Part shown: one piece after another, positions 23,902 to 33,200 of the stretch
Layout: every line of letters starts with the position of its first letter
Position numbering within the stretch: position 1 is the stretch's first letter
NCBI GenBank assembly: GCA_025456225.1
Contig: JALOLB010000035.1
Location: 1 to 36,134 of the forward strand
Length of the DNA: 36,134 nucleotides
Origin: Thermoanaerobaculaceae bacterium
GTDB lineage: Bacteria; Acidobacteriota; Thermoanaerobaculia; Thermoanaerobaculales; Thermoanaerobaculaceae
Reading direction: 5' to 3'
Made by a program: the position numbers and the translations under genes
The notes under the pieces: generated by a model
What the model saw: the letters and a program-made list of their open reading frames with translations, nothing else
Database searches by the model: none
Told to the model about the DNA's origin: nothing

Positions 23902-25227
23902 CTACTTCTTCACCGGCGCCGGGACGGGAACCGGGTCGTCGTGCAGCGGCACGAATGGCAGTAGCACCATACCCGGCACTGACGCGACGAACGCCAGAAT
24001 GAAGTAGCTCTCCCACCCCATCCACTCCACCATCCGCCCGCCGAAGCCGCCGAAGAACGTGGCAAACAGCGACATGATCGCCGAGCCGATGGCGTAGTGG
24101 GCGGCCTTGAACTCCGGCTTGCAGGTCCGAAGCAGGAAGACGAGCAGGGCGGCGCTGCCGAGGCCGGCGGCAATCTGCTCGTACCCATGGATGACGGCGA
24201 TGGTGGTGATGCCCCCGGTGGTCGCGGCGCTGGGCTTGGCCCAGGCCAGCCACACGTACACCCAGATGTTCACGTTCATCAGGAGGGTGATGGGCCAGAT
24301 CGTCCGGCCGAGCCCCCTGGCCTTGATCCACCATCCCCCGAGCATGGTGCCGATGATCGTGCCAGCCGCGCCGACGAACCCGGCCAGCCACGCGTACTGC
24401 CCCTTGGTGACCCCCAGCTCGCGCATCAGGAACGGGGTCGTCATCGAGAAAAGGATTTCGTCCCCCACCCGGTACAGGACGATGAACACGAGGACCAGCA
24501 CCACTCGCTCCTGCTGAAGGTAGGTGCCGAACGCGCGCGCGAAGCCCCGCCACACCGCGCCGGGCGCCGCGATGGCGCTGCTCGTCCGCTCGGCCTCGAA
24601 ACGCGGCAGCCGCCAGGCGTGGAACGCGGAGACCCCCAGCATCACGAGGGCCCCGGCGCCGAACGCCACGAACCACGGCGTGTAGGGGTCCTGCTTTCCG
24701 ACCCGCTGTGCCACGAACGCAGCCAGGGCGACGAGGCCGGTGCGCACGAAAATCATCGCCAGGCGGTAGGCCAACACCCGGACTCCGGCGTAGGCGGCCT
24801 GCTCGCGCTTGTCGGGGAGGCCCTCCATGTAGTAGGCGTCGATGGCAATGTCGTTGGTGGCCGCACAGAACGCCATGGCCACGAAGATGAGCGCCACCGC
24901 CAGCAACCACCGCTGCGGGTCGGCGGTGCCCGGCAGCCAGATGTTCGCAAGTGCCACCAGTGCCATCAGCCCGCCCACCAGCGCCTGCATCACCACCTGC
25001 CAGCGCCGCCGCGTGCCGACGAGGTCGAGCAGCGGCGCCCACAGGAACTTGAGGTTCCAGGGGATGCCCAGGAAGTTGAGGTAGCCGATGTAGCGGAGCT
25101 TCGCGCCGATGTCCGTGAAGTAGACCGCCGACAGGATGCGGACGACCATGTACGGCATCCCCTCGGCGAAGTAGGTCGTGTGCACCCACCACCGGCTGCG
25201 GGTGGGTGGACGTGGAGGGGCACTCAT
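23902..25227 (-). CDS. AmpG-like MFS permease
   Basis: A 441-residue major facilitator with about 12 helices. FAEGMPYMVVRILSAVYFTDIG near the start, NFLGIPWNLKFLWAPLLD in the second segment, and AATNDIAIDAYYMEGLPDKR around residue 140 are the typical AmpG-family signatures, where AmpG imports anhydromuropeptides for cell-wall recycling. Other members carry different or unknown substrates, and no amidase or NagZ is nearby, so the function is family-level only. ATG at 25227 is preferred because a TAGCAT box ends 7 nt upstream and there is no ribosome site; a start at 25236 would overlap that box. It lies upstream of the BNR gene in the same direction with a 101-nt gap. Confidence 0.82.
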   Translation of the reverse strand: MSAPPRPPTRSRWWVHTTYFAEGMPYMVVRILSAVYFTDIGAKLRYIGYLNFLGIPWNLKFLWAPLLDLVGTRRRWQVVMQALVGGLMALVALANIWLPGTADPQRWLLAVALIFVAMAFCAATNDIAIDAYYMEGLPDKREQAAYAGVRVLAYRLAMIFVRTGLVALAAFVAQRVGKQDPYTPWFVAFGAGALVMLGVSAFHAWRLPRFEAERTSSAIAAPGAVWRGFARAFGTYLQQERVVLVLVFIVLYRVGDEILFSMTTPFLMRELGVTKGQYAWLAGFVGAAGTIIGTMLGGWWIKARGLGRTIWPITLLMNVNIWVYVWLAWAKPSAATTGGITTIAVIHGYEQIAAGLGSAALLVFLLRTCKPEFKAAHYAIGSAIMSLFATFFGGFGGRMVEWMGWESYFILAFVASVPGMVLLPFVPLHDDPVPVPAPVKK

Positions 25228-25234
25228 CTCCGGC

Positions 25235-25240
25235 ATGCTA
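25235..25240 (-). promoter_or_regulatory. -10 box of possibly leaderless AmpG-like gene
   Basis: TAGCAT on the minus strand, 7 nt before ATG 25227, overlapping the alternative ATG at 25236. Confidence 0.35.
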
Positions 25241-25263
25241 CACCGGGAGGCGGCGAACCGGCG

Positions 25264-25311
25264 GATCAGCGAATCAGGAGGTCAGCGAATCGGCAAGTCA
25301 GCTTGTCAGTG
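25264..25311. repeat. Three imperfect 16-bp tandem repeats at the 3' end of the kinase gene
   Basis: Three consecutive 16-nt units sharing nGTCAGCnnnTCnGnn; the first two are the closest to each other and the third is degraded. The kinase stop codon (25306-25308) lies in the last unit, so the repeat has probably grown at the gene end. Confidence 0.55.
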
Positions 25312-28300
25312 GGAGGACAGCCGTTCGACCTGGCGCCGAAGTGGCTCGGCCTGACCGGCCAGCGTCGGATTGAGCGCAAGGGCCTGCTGGAGGGCGTCCC
25401 GGGCCTCGCCGACACTCGTGTCCCGGCGGTCGGGGGAGGCCGAGTCGGCGCGCAGCAGGAGGAGGCCGGCGCGCGTCAGGTGGGCCCGGGCCAGCCCCGG
25501 GTTGCGGGCGAGGGCCCGGTCCGCGGCGGCGAGGCCGGCCTCGAGATGGGATGCCCGGGCGGAACCCCGGCCGATCGGTGCGGCCGCCTGCTGGTAGTGC
25601 AGCTCCGCCAGCTCGGCGGCCGCCTCGGCGTAGCCGGGGTTCAGCCGCAGGGCCTCCCCCAGGGCCCGCTCCCCGGCGCGGAACGCCTCGTCCGGCGATC
25701 GACCCTGGGTCAGGGCGAGCGCCGCGGCTGCCAGCGCCACCTGGCCCTCGACGAGCCGGGCTTCCGCGTCCTGGGGGTTGATGGACCGGGCCTTGTCCAG
25801 GGCCGTGCGGGCCAGCGCCAGGGCGCGGCCCGATGCCGCGGCGTCGCGGGTCGCCAACGCGCGCAACCGCCACACCGCCCCGAGGTTCGTGTAGGTGCCG
25901 CCGTTGTCGGGGTTGAGGGCGAGGGAGCGTTCGAGCGCATCGAAGGTCGAGGCCAGCGTCGGCCCGGGGTCCTGGCCCGCCGCCACCTGCCACTGCGCCT
26001 CCTCGGTGCCCACCAGCCCGAGGTTGTTGAGGGCCGACCAGTCCTCGGGGTTGATCGCCAGTGCCCGGTTGAGGGCATCCCTGGAGTGGCCCAGGGCGGG
26101 CAGCGGGTCCAGCCCCCTGCTCGACTCGAAGTGGCCGATCGCCCACCAGGCCACGCCCAGGTTCCCGAGCAGCGAGAAGCGGGGCGAGACGGACGCGGCC
26201 TGCTCGAAGCCGGCCACCGCCTCCTGCAGCGCCGGCCGGGGGTCCTGCCCGCGCTCCATCTCGTACAGCCCCTGCTCCAACAGGGCCAGGCCCAGGTTAT
26301 TGACCGCGTCGTCATGGTTGGGGTGCAGGCGCAGGGCGTGCCTGAAGCAGACAACTGCCTCGGTGAGGTGCGGGCGCGGGTCCCGACCGGCCCAGGAGGC
26401 AAGCTGGGCCAGACGTCGCAGGGCGATACCCCGGAATGCGAGCGCCTCGACGTGGCCCGGGCTGGCTGCGAGCACCGAGCGGGTCAGCTCCGCGACCGAC
26501 CCGAGCGCAGCCGTCGGGTCCTCGCCGTGGGCGAGCTGGTGCTCGCTCCACTGCAGCATGGCGCGCGCCTTGCGGACGCGGACGGTCGACTCGTCGGGGT
26601 CCACGAGCAGGGCCTGGTCACACGCCTCCAGGGCGCGGTCGTACGCATCGCGGGGGGACGCACCCGTGTCGCCCAGCACCAGCATGGTTCGGCTCCAGGC
26701 GGTGCAGAGCCCGCCGTACCCCCAGGGATCACTGGGGGCCATGCGCACCTGCTCGACGTAGGCGTTCCGCGCCTGCTCGAACGAAGCCAGCGCCGCCGTC
26801 CGCGCTCCCTTCTCCCAGGCCGCCTGCCCGATCGCGACGTGGACGTCGCCTTCGATCTGACGGGCCTGGTACAGCCACGGGACCCGGGCGAGAGCGGCTC
26901 CAGCCTTGGTCAGTGCGACGTCATACCGTTCCTCGAGGAAGGCGATGAGGGCCTCGACCTGCTCCGGGGCCTGGACCGGGGCCGAGCGTCCCTGGGCGAG
27001 GTAGCGGAGGGCCGGGTCGCGGAGGTCATGCTCGAGATCCCGCCGTCGGCGCTGCCTCGCCGCCGGGCTGGCCAGACGTTCCGCGGACTCCAGCTCCTGG
27101 CGATACCGCTCGGCGAGGGTCAAGCCCAGGGCGTGGGCGACCTCCGGCGGGCGATACCCACCTTGCCAGGCCTGGCGGAGATGCTCGTGGGCGGCGGGCA
27201 GGTTGCCGAGCGCCAGGAACCCGCGCGCCAGGGCGTAGTGCCCCGGCCCGAAGCCGCTGCTCCCCGCGGCGGCCGCCTGCTCGTCGATGCGTTGCAGCCG
27301 CTCGGCGATGGCGGCCCGCTCGGCCCGCACGTCATGCCGGGGCTTGGCGGCGACGAGGCGGAGCTGCTCCTCCAGGGTGGCGGTCTCCTGGCCGAGGAGC
27401 CGTTGTAGCGCTTCCTGGCGACGAGCCAGCAAGGCGGACCGGATCGCCACCCCGGCGGCCAGGAGCGCGACCATCACCGCGGCGGCGACGGTGACGGTCG
27501 CGACACGGTGGCGCGTGGCCCGCCGCCACCAGCGTCGGGCCGCCGACACCGGGACGGCGCGGATCGGCTCGCCAGCGAGGAACCGGCCCAGGTCCTCGGC
27601 CAGCTCTCCAGCCGTCTGGTAGCGGGCGGACGGGTCCTTCTGTAGGCACTTGGCGGCGATCGTCTCGACGTCGCGCGGGATGCCGGGCCGAAGCTGGCGG
27701 AGGGAAGGAGGCTCGGTGTGAAGCACTGCCAGCAGCACGTCCATCGTCGCGCCCACGAACGGGGGGCGACCTCCCAGCAGCTCGTACAGCGTCGCCCCGA
27801 GGCTGTATACGTCGGAGCGGTCGTCCACCGCGTGCACCGCTCCCCGCGCCTGCTCCGGCGCCATGTAGGCGGGGGTACCCATGACCAGGCCGGTGGTCGT
27901 GAGGCTGGGCGCGGCGAGCTCCCTGGCGAGGCCGAAGTCCATGACGTAGGGCTTCCACGCCCCGGCCGCGGTCCGCTCGACCATGATGTTGCCGGGCTTG
28001 ATGTCGCGGTGCACCAGGCCAAGGGCGTGGGCCGCCTGCAGGGCCTCGGCCACGGTCTGCACGAGCGTCACCTGCTCCGCCACGCTCAGGCGCGGCGCCA
28101 GCGTGGTCAGGGTCTCCCCTTCGATGTACTGCATGGCGATGTACGGCCGCCCTCCCACCTCACCGACCTCGTGGATGCGACATACGTTGTCGTGCTCGAC
28201 CCGCGCCTGGGCGCGGGCCTCCTGGAGGAACCTGGCCACCAGCTCCGGGTCGTCCCCCCGCAGGAACTTGACGGCCACGCGACGACGCAGGCGCGGGTCG

Positions 28301-28749
28301 TGCGCCTCCCACACCCGCCCCATGCCACCCTCGCCCAGGAGCCTGACGAGGGCGTACCGCTCCCAGTCGGCGGGGGCATCCTGGTGACCCGGGAAGGCCG
28401 GGGCCCCGTGACCGGCCATCACCGTGGCGGTGAAATCCTCGCGCAGGTTGACGGCCTGATCGGTGCGGTAGGCCGGGCCGTCCAGCGCCGCCGCAGCCTC
28501 CCGTGCCGTCGCCGGCACGGTGGGAGCATGCTCGCCGGACCCGAGCTCCCGGGCCAGCACCTCCACCTCAGCGGCGGAGAGCACACCGCCCTCCAGCAGG
28601 CGTTGCACGCGGCACCCCCACCGCCCGGCGGGCAGGGTGGCCTGGTCACCCGCATCGAGCTCCCGCTCCACGTCCGCGAGCTGCTCGGGCGTGAGCCGAC
28701 CGCGCGCCAGGGCCAGCCGCAGCAGCCGCTCCTCCCAACGATGCTCCAT
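25306..28749 (-). CDS. Membrane Ser/Thr protein kinase with C-terminal TPR domain
   Basis: Bacterial eukaryotic-like kinase of 1147 residues. A 130-residue N-terminal region of helical, zinc-finger-lacking type precedes the kinase domain. Kinase motifs are complete: GEGGMG 139-144, K161 in VAVKFL, HRDIKPGN 247-254, DFG 271-273 and APE 297-299. A basic stretch and one transmembrane helix (about 412-440) follow. The remaining 700 residues hold many TPR units, e.g. AVNNLGLALLEQG, ALNNLGLVGTEEA and TYTNLGAVWRLR, probably for binding a partner outside the membrane. This domain order is frequent in Acidobacteria. ATG 28749 has GGAG directly upstream and a TAGAAT box 21 nt away. It is divergent from the C1 peptidase gene. 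Confidence 0.93.
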   Translation of the reverse strand: MEHRWEERLLRLALARGRLTPEQLADVERELDAGDQATLPAGRWGCRVQRLLEGGVLSAAEVEVLARELGSGEHAPTVPATAREAAAALDGPAYRTDQAVNLREDFTATVMAGHGAPAFPGHQDAPADWERYALVRLLGEGGMGRVWEAHDPRLRRRVAVKFLRGDDPELVARFLQEARAQARVEHDNVCRIHEVGEVGGRPYIAMQYIEGETLTTLAPRLSVAEQVTLVQTVAEALQAAHALGLVHRDIKPGNIMVERTAAGAWKPYVMDFGLARELAAPSLTTTGLVMGTPAYMAPEQARGAVHAVDDRSDVYSLGATLYELLGGRPPFVGATMDVLLAVLHTEPPSLRQLRPGIPRDVETIAAKCLQKDPSARYQTAGELAEDLGRFLAGEPIRAVPVSAARRWWRRATRHRVATVTVAAAVMVALLAAGVAIRSALLARRQEALQRLLGQETATLEEQLRLVAAKPRHDVRAERAAIAERLQRIDEQAAAAGSSGFGPGHYALARGFLALGNLPAAHEHLRQAWQGGYRPPEVAHALGLTLAERYRQELESAERLASPAARQRRRRDLEHDLRDPALRYLAQGRSAPVQAPEQVEALIAFLEERYDVALTKAGAALARVPWLYQARQIEGDVHVAIGQAAWEKGARTAALASFEQARNAYVEQVRMAPSDPWGYGGLCTAWSRTMLVLGDTGASPRDAYDRALEACDQALLVDPDESTVRVRKARAMLQWSEHQLAHGEDPTAALGSVAELTRSVLAASPGHVEALAFRGIALRRLAQLASWAGRDPRPHLTEAVVCFRHALRLHPNHDDAVNNLGLALLEQGLYEMERGQDPRPALQEAVAGFEQAASVSPRFSLLGNLGVAWWAIGHFESSRGLDPLPALGHSRDALNRALAINPEDWSALNNLGLVGTEEAQWQVAAGQDPGPTLASTFDALERSLALNPDNGGTYTNLGAVWRLRALATRDAAASGRALALARTALDKARSINPQDAEARLVEGQVALAAAALALTQGRSPDEAFRAGERALGEALRLNPGYAEAAAELAELHYQQAAAPIGRGSARASHLEAGLAAADRALARNPGLARAHLTRAGLLLLRADSASPDRRDTSVGEARDALQQALALNPTLAGQAEPLRRQVERLSSH

Positions 28750-28770
28750 CTCCGCTCCGCCTTCTCTTGC

Positions 28771-28776
28771 ATTCTA
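28771..28776 (-). promoter_or_regulatory. -10 box of kinase gene (divergent pair)
   Basis: TAGAAT on the minus strand, 21 nt before the kinase ATG. It forms an inverted pair (GTAGAATG and its complement) with the box at 28802. Confidence 0.55.
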
Positions 28777-28801
28777 CCGGCGTGACCGCGCGGTGGCGGC
28801 G

Positions 28802-28807
28802 TAGAAT
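28802..28807 (+). promoter_or_regulatory. -10 box of C1 peptidase gene (divergent pair)
   Basis: TAGAAT on the plus strand, 57 nt before the ATG at 28865. Its upstream contacts would overlap those of the kinase promoter, so the two may compete. Confidence 0.55.
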
Positions 28808-28864
28808 GCCGCGCCCGGCGGTCAGCGCCACACCGCGCGGCGCCGAGGTCGTGAGGGAGGATCG

Positions 28865-30178
28865 ATGCGTCACATCACGTCATGGAGTGGAGCACTCGTC
28901 GGATTGCTGGGCTGGATGGCGGTACCGGCCATCGCCAACGCGGCCGGCCCGGCACCCTCTCCCGTGCCCGGGGACCAGGCGGTGTACCAGCCACGCCACA
29001 AGGACCCGGCGCTGCAGGAGATCGAGAAGGCCAACGACGCGCGCGACAAGGCGATGGCCGAGGCCACCGACAAGGTGCGCGAGACGCAGAAGGCCAGGGC
29101 GGATGCCGCCAAGAGGGACGAGAGGGTGCTGCGCTTCGACATGTCGAAGGTGGTCAAGCCGGCCTCTCTTGACGCCTTCAAGTCGGCGTTCCACTTCCCG
29201 CCCCAGGCCCAGTTCCTGACCGGCACGTGCTGGAGCTTCTCGACCACCAGTTTCTACGAGTCGGAGGTCTTCAGGCTGACCGGCCAGAAGATCAAGCTCT
29301 CCGAGATCTACACGGTGTACTGGGAGTACGTGGAGAAGATGCGGCGGTTCGTCCGCGAGCGCGGCGACTCCCTCATCGCCGAGGGATCGGAGTCCAACGC
29401 CTTTCAGCACCTGTGGCCGGTGTACGGAATCGTGCCCGCCGAGGCCTACAAGGGGGTGCCGGCAGCCGATGGCCGTCACGACCACTCGCGCCTGATCGGC
29501 CGGCTCGAAAGTCTGGCCTCCTGGGTGGAGGAGCACGACGAGTGGGACGAGGAGCTGGTGCTGGCCATGACCCGGGCGATCCTCGACCGCGAGCTGGGGC
29601 CTCCGCCTGCCAGCTTCGCCTGGAGCGGCGCCACCTACACGCCGAAGGAGTTCCTGGTCAAGGTGCTGAGGCTCAACATGGCCGACTACGTGGAGCTGAT
29701 GTCCACCCTCTCGGTGCCGTTTTACACCCGCGGCGAGTACAAGGTGCCCGACAACTGGTGGCACAGCGCCGACTATCACAACGTGCCTCTCGACGCGTGG
29801 TACGCCGCCCTGGGGCAGGCGGTGGGCAAGGGCTACACCGTGGCGATCGGCGGAGACGTCTCGGAGCCCGGCATCAACGGCTTCGAGGACGCGGCGATCA
29901 TCCCGGACTTCGACATCCCCCAGGCGGCGATCAACCAGTCCAGCCGCGAGCTGCGATTCGACAACCACACCAGCGAGGACGACCACGGCATCCACCTCGT
30001 CGGGATCGCCCAGACCGGCGGTCACGACTGGTTCCTGATCAAGGACTCCGGGCGCTCGGCGCGTTGGGGCAAGTTCGAGGGGTACTACTTCTACCGCGAC
30101 GACTTCGTCCGGCTGAAGATGCTCACCTTCACGGTCCACAAGCAGGCCGTGCCGGAGCTGTTGGGACGGTTCAACTAG
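28865..30178 (+). CDS. Secreted C1 family cysteine peptidase (aminopeptidase C/bleomycin hydrolase-like)
   Basis: Papain-superfamily peptidase of 437 residues closest to the C1B group (PepC/bleomycin hydrolase). Signal peptide 1-26, then a charged, helical and probably coiled-coil stretch (about 48-90, rich in Lys/Glu/Ala), then the peptidase domain. Oxyanion-hole Q116 and nucleophile C122 lie in QFLTGTCWSFST. The catalytic His is H374 in DDHGIHLVG. The third residue, normally Asn in a NSWG motif, is D394 here (FLIKDSGRSARWG), so activity may be altered. Unlike cytosolic PepC, this one is exported. ATG 28865 has GGAGG 4 nt upstream. The neighbours (kinase, propeller-GGDEF, subtilase) suggest a cell-surface or extracellular role. 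Confidence 0.85.
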   Translation: MRHITSWSGALVGLLGWMAVPAIANAAGPAPSPVPGDQAVYQPRHKDPALQEIEKANDARDKAMAEATDKVRETQKARADAAKRDERVLRFDMSKVVKPASLDAFKSAFHFPPQAQFLTGTCWSFSTTSFYESEVFRLTGQKIKLSEIYTVYWEYVEKMRRFVRERGDSLIAEGSESNAFQHLWPVYGIVPAEAYKGVPAADGRHDHSRLIGRLESLASWVEEHDEWDEELVLAMTRAILDRELGPPPASFAWSGATYTPKEFLVKVLRLNMADYVELMSTLSVPFYTRGEYKVPDNWWHSADYHNVPLDAWYAALGQAVGKGYTVAIGGDVSEPGINGFEDAAIIPDFDIPQAAINQSSRELRFDNHTSEDDHGIHLVGIAQTGGHDWFLIKDSGRSARWGKFEGYYFYRDDFVRLKMLTFTVHKQAVPELLGRFN

Positions 30179-30193
30179 CCGGACGTCGTGCGG

Positions 30194-30199
30194 TATATT
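30194..30199 (+). promoter_or_regulatory. Candidate -10 box of propeller-GGDEF gene
   Basis: TATATT, an unusually A/T-rich hexamer for this window, 36 nt before the GTG chosen as start at 30236. It argues against the upstream GTG at 30188, which would lie before it. Confidence 0.45.
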
Positions 30200-30235
30200 G
30201 AGCTGGTGCTTCGTTCGATGAGGGGAGAGCTGCCG

Positions 30236-33200
30236 GTGCGAGCCGCCGTCGCCCTGCTCGCGGCGGCGATGCCGGTCGCGGCGGGAGCGGCCCCCGTTGT
30301 GAGCGAGCCGATCTCGCTGGGTGCGCGCTCGGTGCGGGTCTTCTCGGACGCCGACGGGCTGCCCCAGAACACCGTGCACGCCATCACCCTCGACCAGCGG
30401 GGCTACCTCTGGGTGGGGACCCAGGATGGCGCCGCGTACTACGATGGCCGGCGCTGGCAGCCGGTGGACCTGCCCGACCGGACGCGGTCCAACTTCGTGC
30501 GCTGCATCCTGCCCACCTCCGACGGCGCGCTCTGGTTCGGCACCCAGCAGGGGGCGCTCTATCGTCTGAAGGACGGCCAGTGGAACGCCGAGGTCCTGAC
30601 CGGGCCGGGGGGGGACCGCGTGCGGGCCAACGCACTCCTGGCCTCCAGCGGGCCGTCCGGTGAGCCCGTGGTGTGGGTGGCGACCCACACCCAGGGCCTG
30701 GCGCGATGGGATGCGCGCGGGTGGACCATCTTCGACACCCGCTCCGGGCTGCCCCACAACCGCGTCTGGGGCCTGCTCGAGACGAAGGGAGCACAAGGGG
30801 CGACCCTCTGGGTCGGAACCCAGGGTGGCCTCGTGTGCCTGCGGCCGGGGGCCAGCCAGCTCGCCGCCGAGCCGGGCTTTCCCACCGAGTCGGTCAACAG
30901 CCTGTGCGAGACCCACGACGGGAGCGAGGCGACCACGCTCTGGGCCGGCACCTACGGGGCGGGTCTTGCGCGGTTGACCCGTGACACCTGGACGCGCCTG
31001 ACCACCAGGGACGGCCTCCCGTCCGACTTCGTGACCAGCCTCATCCCGGATCGCCTCCAGAACGACAGTGGCGCGGTGTGGGTGGGTACCGACGGTGGCG
31101 GGGCCGCCCGGGTCCACGGGAGCACCATCGAGGTGCTCGGCACGGCCGATGGCCTGCCGTCGGACGCTGTCTACAGTCTCCTGCAGACCAGGGCGGCGGA
31201 GGGTGCCCGGGCCCTGTGGGTGGGGACCCGCAACGGCGGCCTCGCCCGGGTCATGGAAGGGCAGTGGCGAGCCGTCCAGCCGGTTCCCGGACGTGCTGCG
31301 CTGCCAGTGTCCGGATTCGTGGAGACCCGCGAGCCCGGGGGCGGGCGTGAGCTGTGGGTGGGCACTGACGGTGGTGGGCTCGCGCGCGCGCGCGGCGGCC
31401 AGTGGGCCCATTTCGACCGTCGGAGCGGCGACCTTCCCAACGACAACATCCTGTGCCTGCTGGGCAGCCGCGCTCCCGGCGGCGAGCGGCTGCTGTGGGC
31501 CGGGACCCGCAACGGCGGCCTGGTCCGCTTCGACGGCAGGCGCTGGACCGTCTTCAGCCACAGCTCCGGCGCGTTGCCCAACAACCTCGTGCAGGCGCTC
31601 CTGGAGACCGTGGACGACCAGGGCCGACCGACCCTGTGGGTGGGCACCCGGGGCGGTCTCAGCCGGTTTGCCGACGGGCGCTGGAGCACCCTGACGAGCG
31701 CCGATGGCCTGCCATCCGACTCGGTGCTGAGCCTGGTGGAGGACCGCTGGGTGGGTGGCCGTCGGGTCCTGTGGGCGGGTACCGCCAACGGCCTGGCGCG
31801 GCTCGAGGCGGGCCGCTGGCGCACTTACGACAGCACGGCGGGGCTTCTCAACACCAACATCCAGAGCCTCCACCTGTCGCGCAGTGCCGAGGGCGAGCCG
31901 CAGCTCTGGGTGGGGACCGACGGCGGAGGTCTTCACTGCCTCACCGAGGGCCCGGGTGGCGAGCGCTGGTTCTCGCTCTCCGACCAGTCGACGCCTGCCC
32001 TCCCCAACAACGTCATCTCCCAGGTCGTCGAGGACGCGGCCGGGCGTCTGTACGTGCTGACCAACCGGGGGGTCGCCCGGCTCACACGACCTGCCGGCAG
32101 GGATGCCGAGCGCCGCGAGTGGCAGGTCCACACCTACACGGTCGAGGACGGTCTTCCTCTCAACCAGTGCAACCGCGGTGCGGCGCTCGTTGACAGCCGG
32201 GGCCGCGTGTGGGTCGGGACCGTGGGGGGCGCGGGCATGCTCGACCCTTCCCAGGAGATCCCCGACCGCGAGAGCAAGCGCGTGGTGCTCCGGACCTTCG
32301 CCCTCGACGGGGGGGGGCGGCAGCACTCCGTGTCGAACGGGCAGTCGCTTCCCTGGGACACCCGCCGGCTGCGGTTCGAGTTTGACCTCCTGAGCTACTT
32401 CCGCGAGGACGACACCCGGTACCGCAGCCAGCTCACGGGGCTCGACCGCGAGCCGTCGGAATGGACGAGCCTGCAGGTACGCGAGCTCGGCAGGGTGCCG
32501 GCGGGTCGCTACACCTTCCAGGTCTGGGGCCGCGACTACGCGGGCAACGTCGCCGGTCCGGCGTCCATCCAGCTCGCCATCCGTCCCGCTCCCTGGGTCG
32601 CATGGTGGGCCTGGCTCGTCTATCTCGGACTGGCCGCCCTGGTCGTGCTCGCCATCCTGCACCTGCGCACGCGGGTCCTGAAGCGGCGCGAGGAGGCCCT
32701 CCGCAATCTCATGGAAGCCCGTACCCGCGAGCTGCTTCAGGCCAACGAGTTGCTGGTGGAGCTCTCGTACCTCGATCCCCTCACGGGCATCGGCAACCGT
32801 CGCCGCTTCGAAGAGCGCCTCCTGACCGAGTGGAAGCGGGCCGTGCGAGCCAGGAGCTACCTCTCGCTGCTGATGATCGACATCGACCACTTCAAGCCGT
32901 TCAACGACGCGTACGGCCACCAGCAGGGTGACGTCTGCTTGAAGGGGGTGGCCACCGCCCTGGTGGATGCCCTGCCGCGGGCCGGCGACTCGGTGGCGCG
33001 CTACGGCGGCGAGGAGTTCGCAGTCATCCTGCCGCTCACCGACCGGGCGGGCGCGGTGAAGGTCGCCGAGTCGCTGCGCCAGCGGATCGAGGCGCTGGCG
33101 ATCCCCCACAAGGCCTCCTCCATCTCCCGGGTTGTGACCATTTCCTGCGGCGTCGCCACGTTCATTCCCGCCATCGACATCGAGGCGGGGGAGCTCATCC

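Noticed and set aside
24097..27408. A 1103-codon open frame on the plus strand
   Set aside because: Antisense to the AmpG-like permease and the kinase-TPR gene, both well supported. No recognisable domain in the translation.
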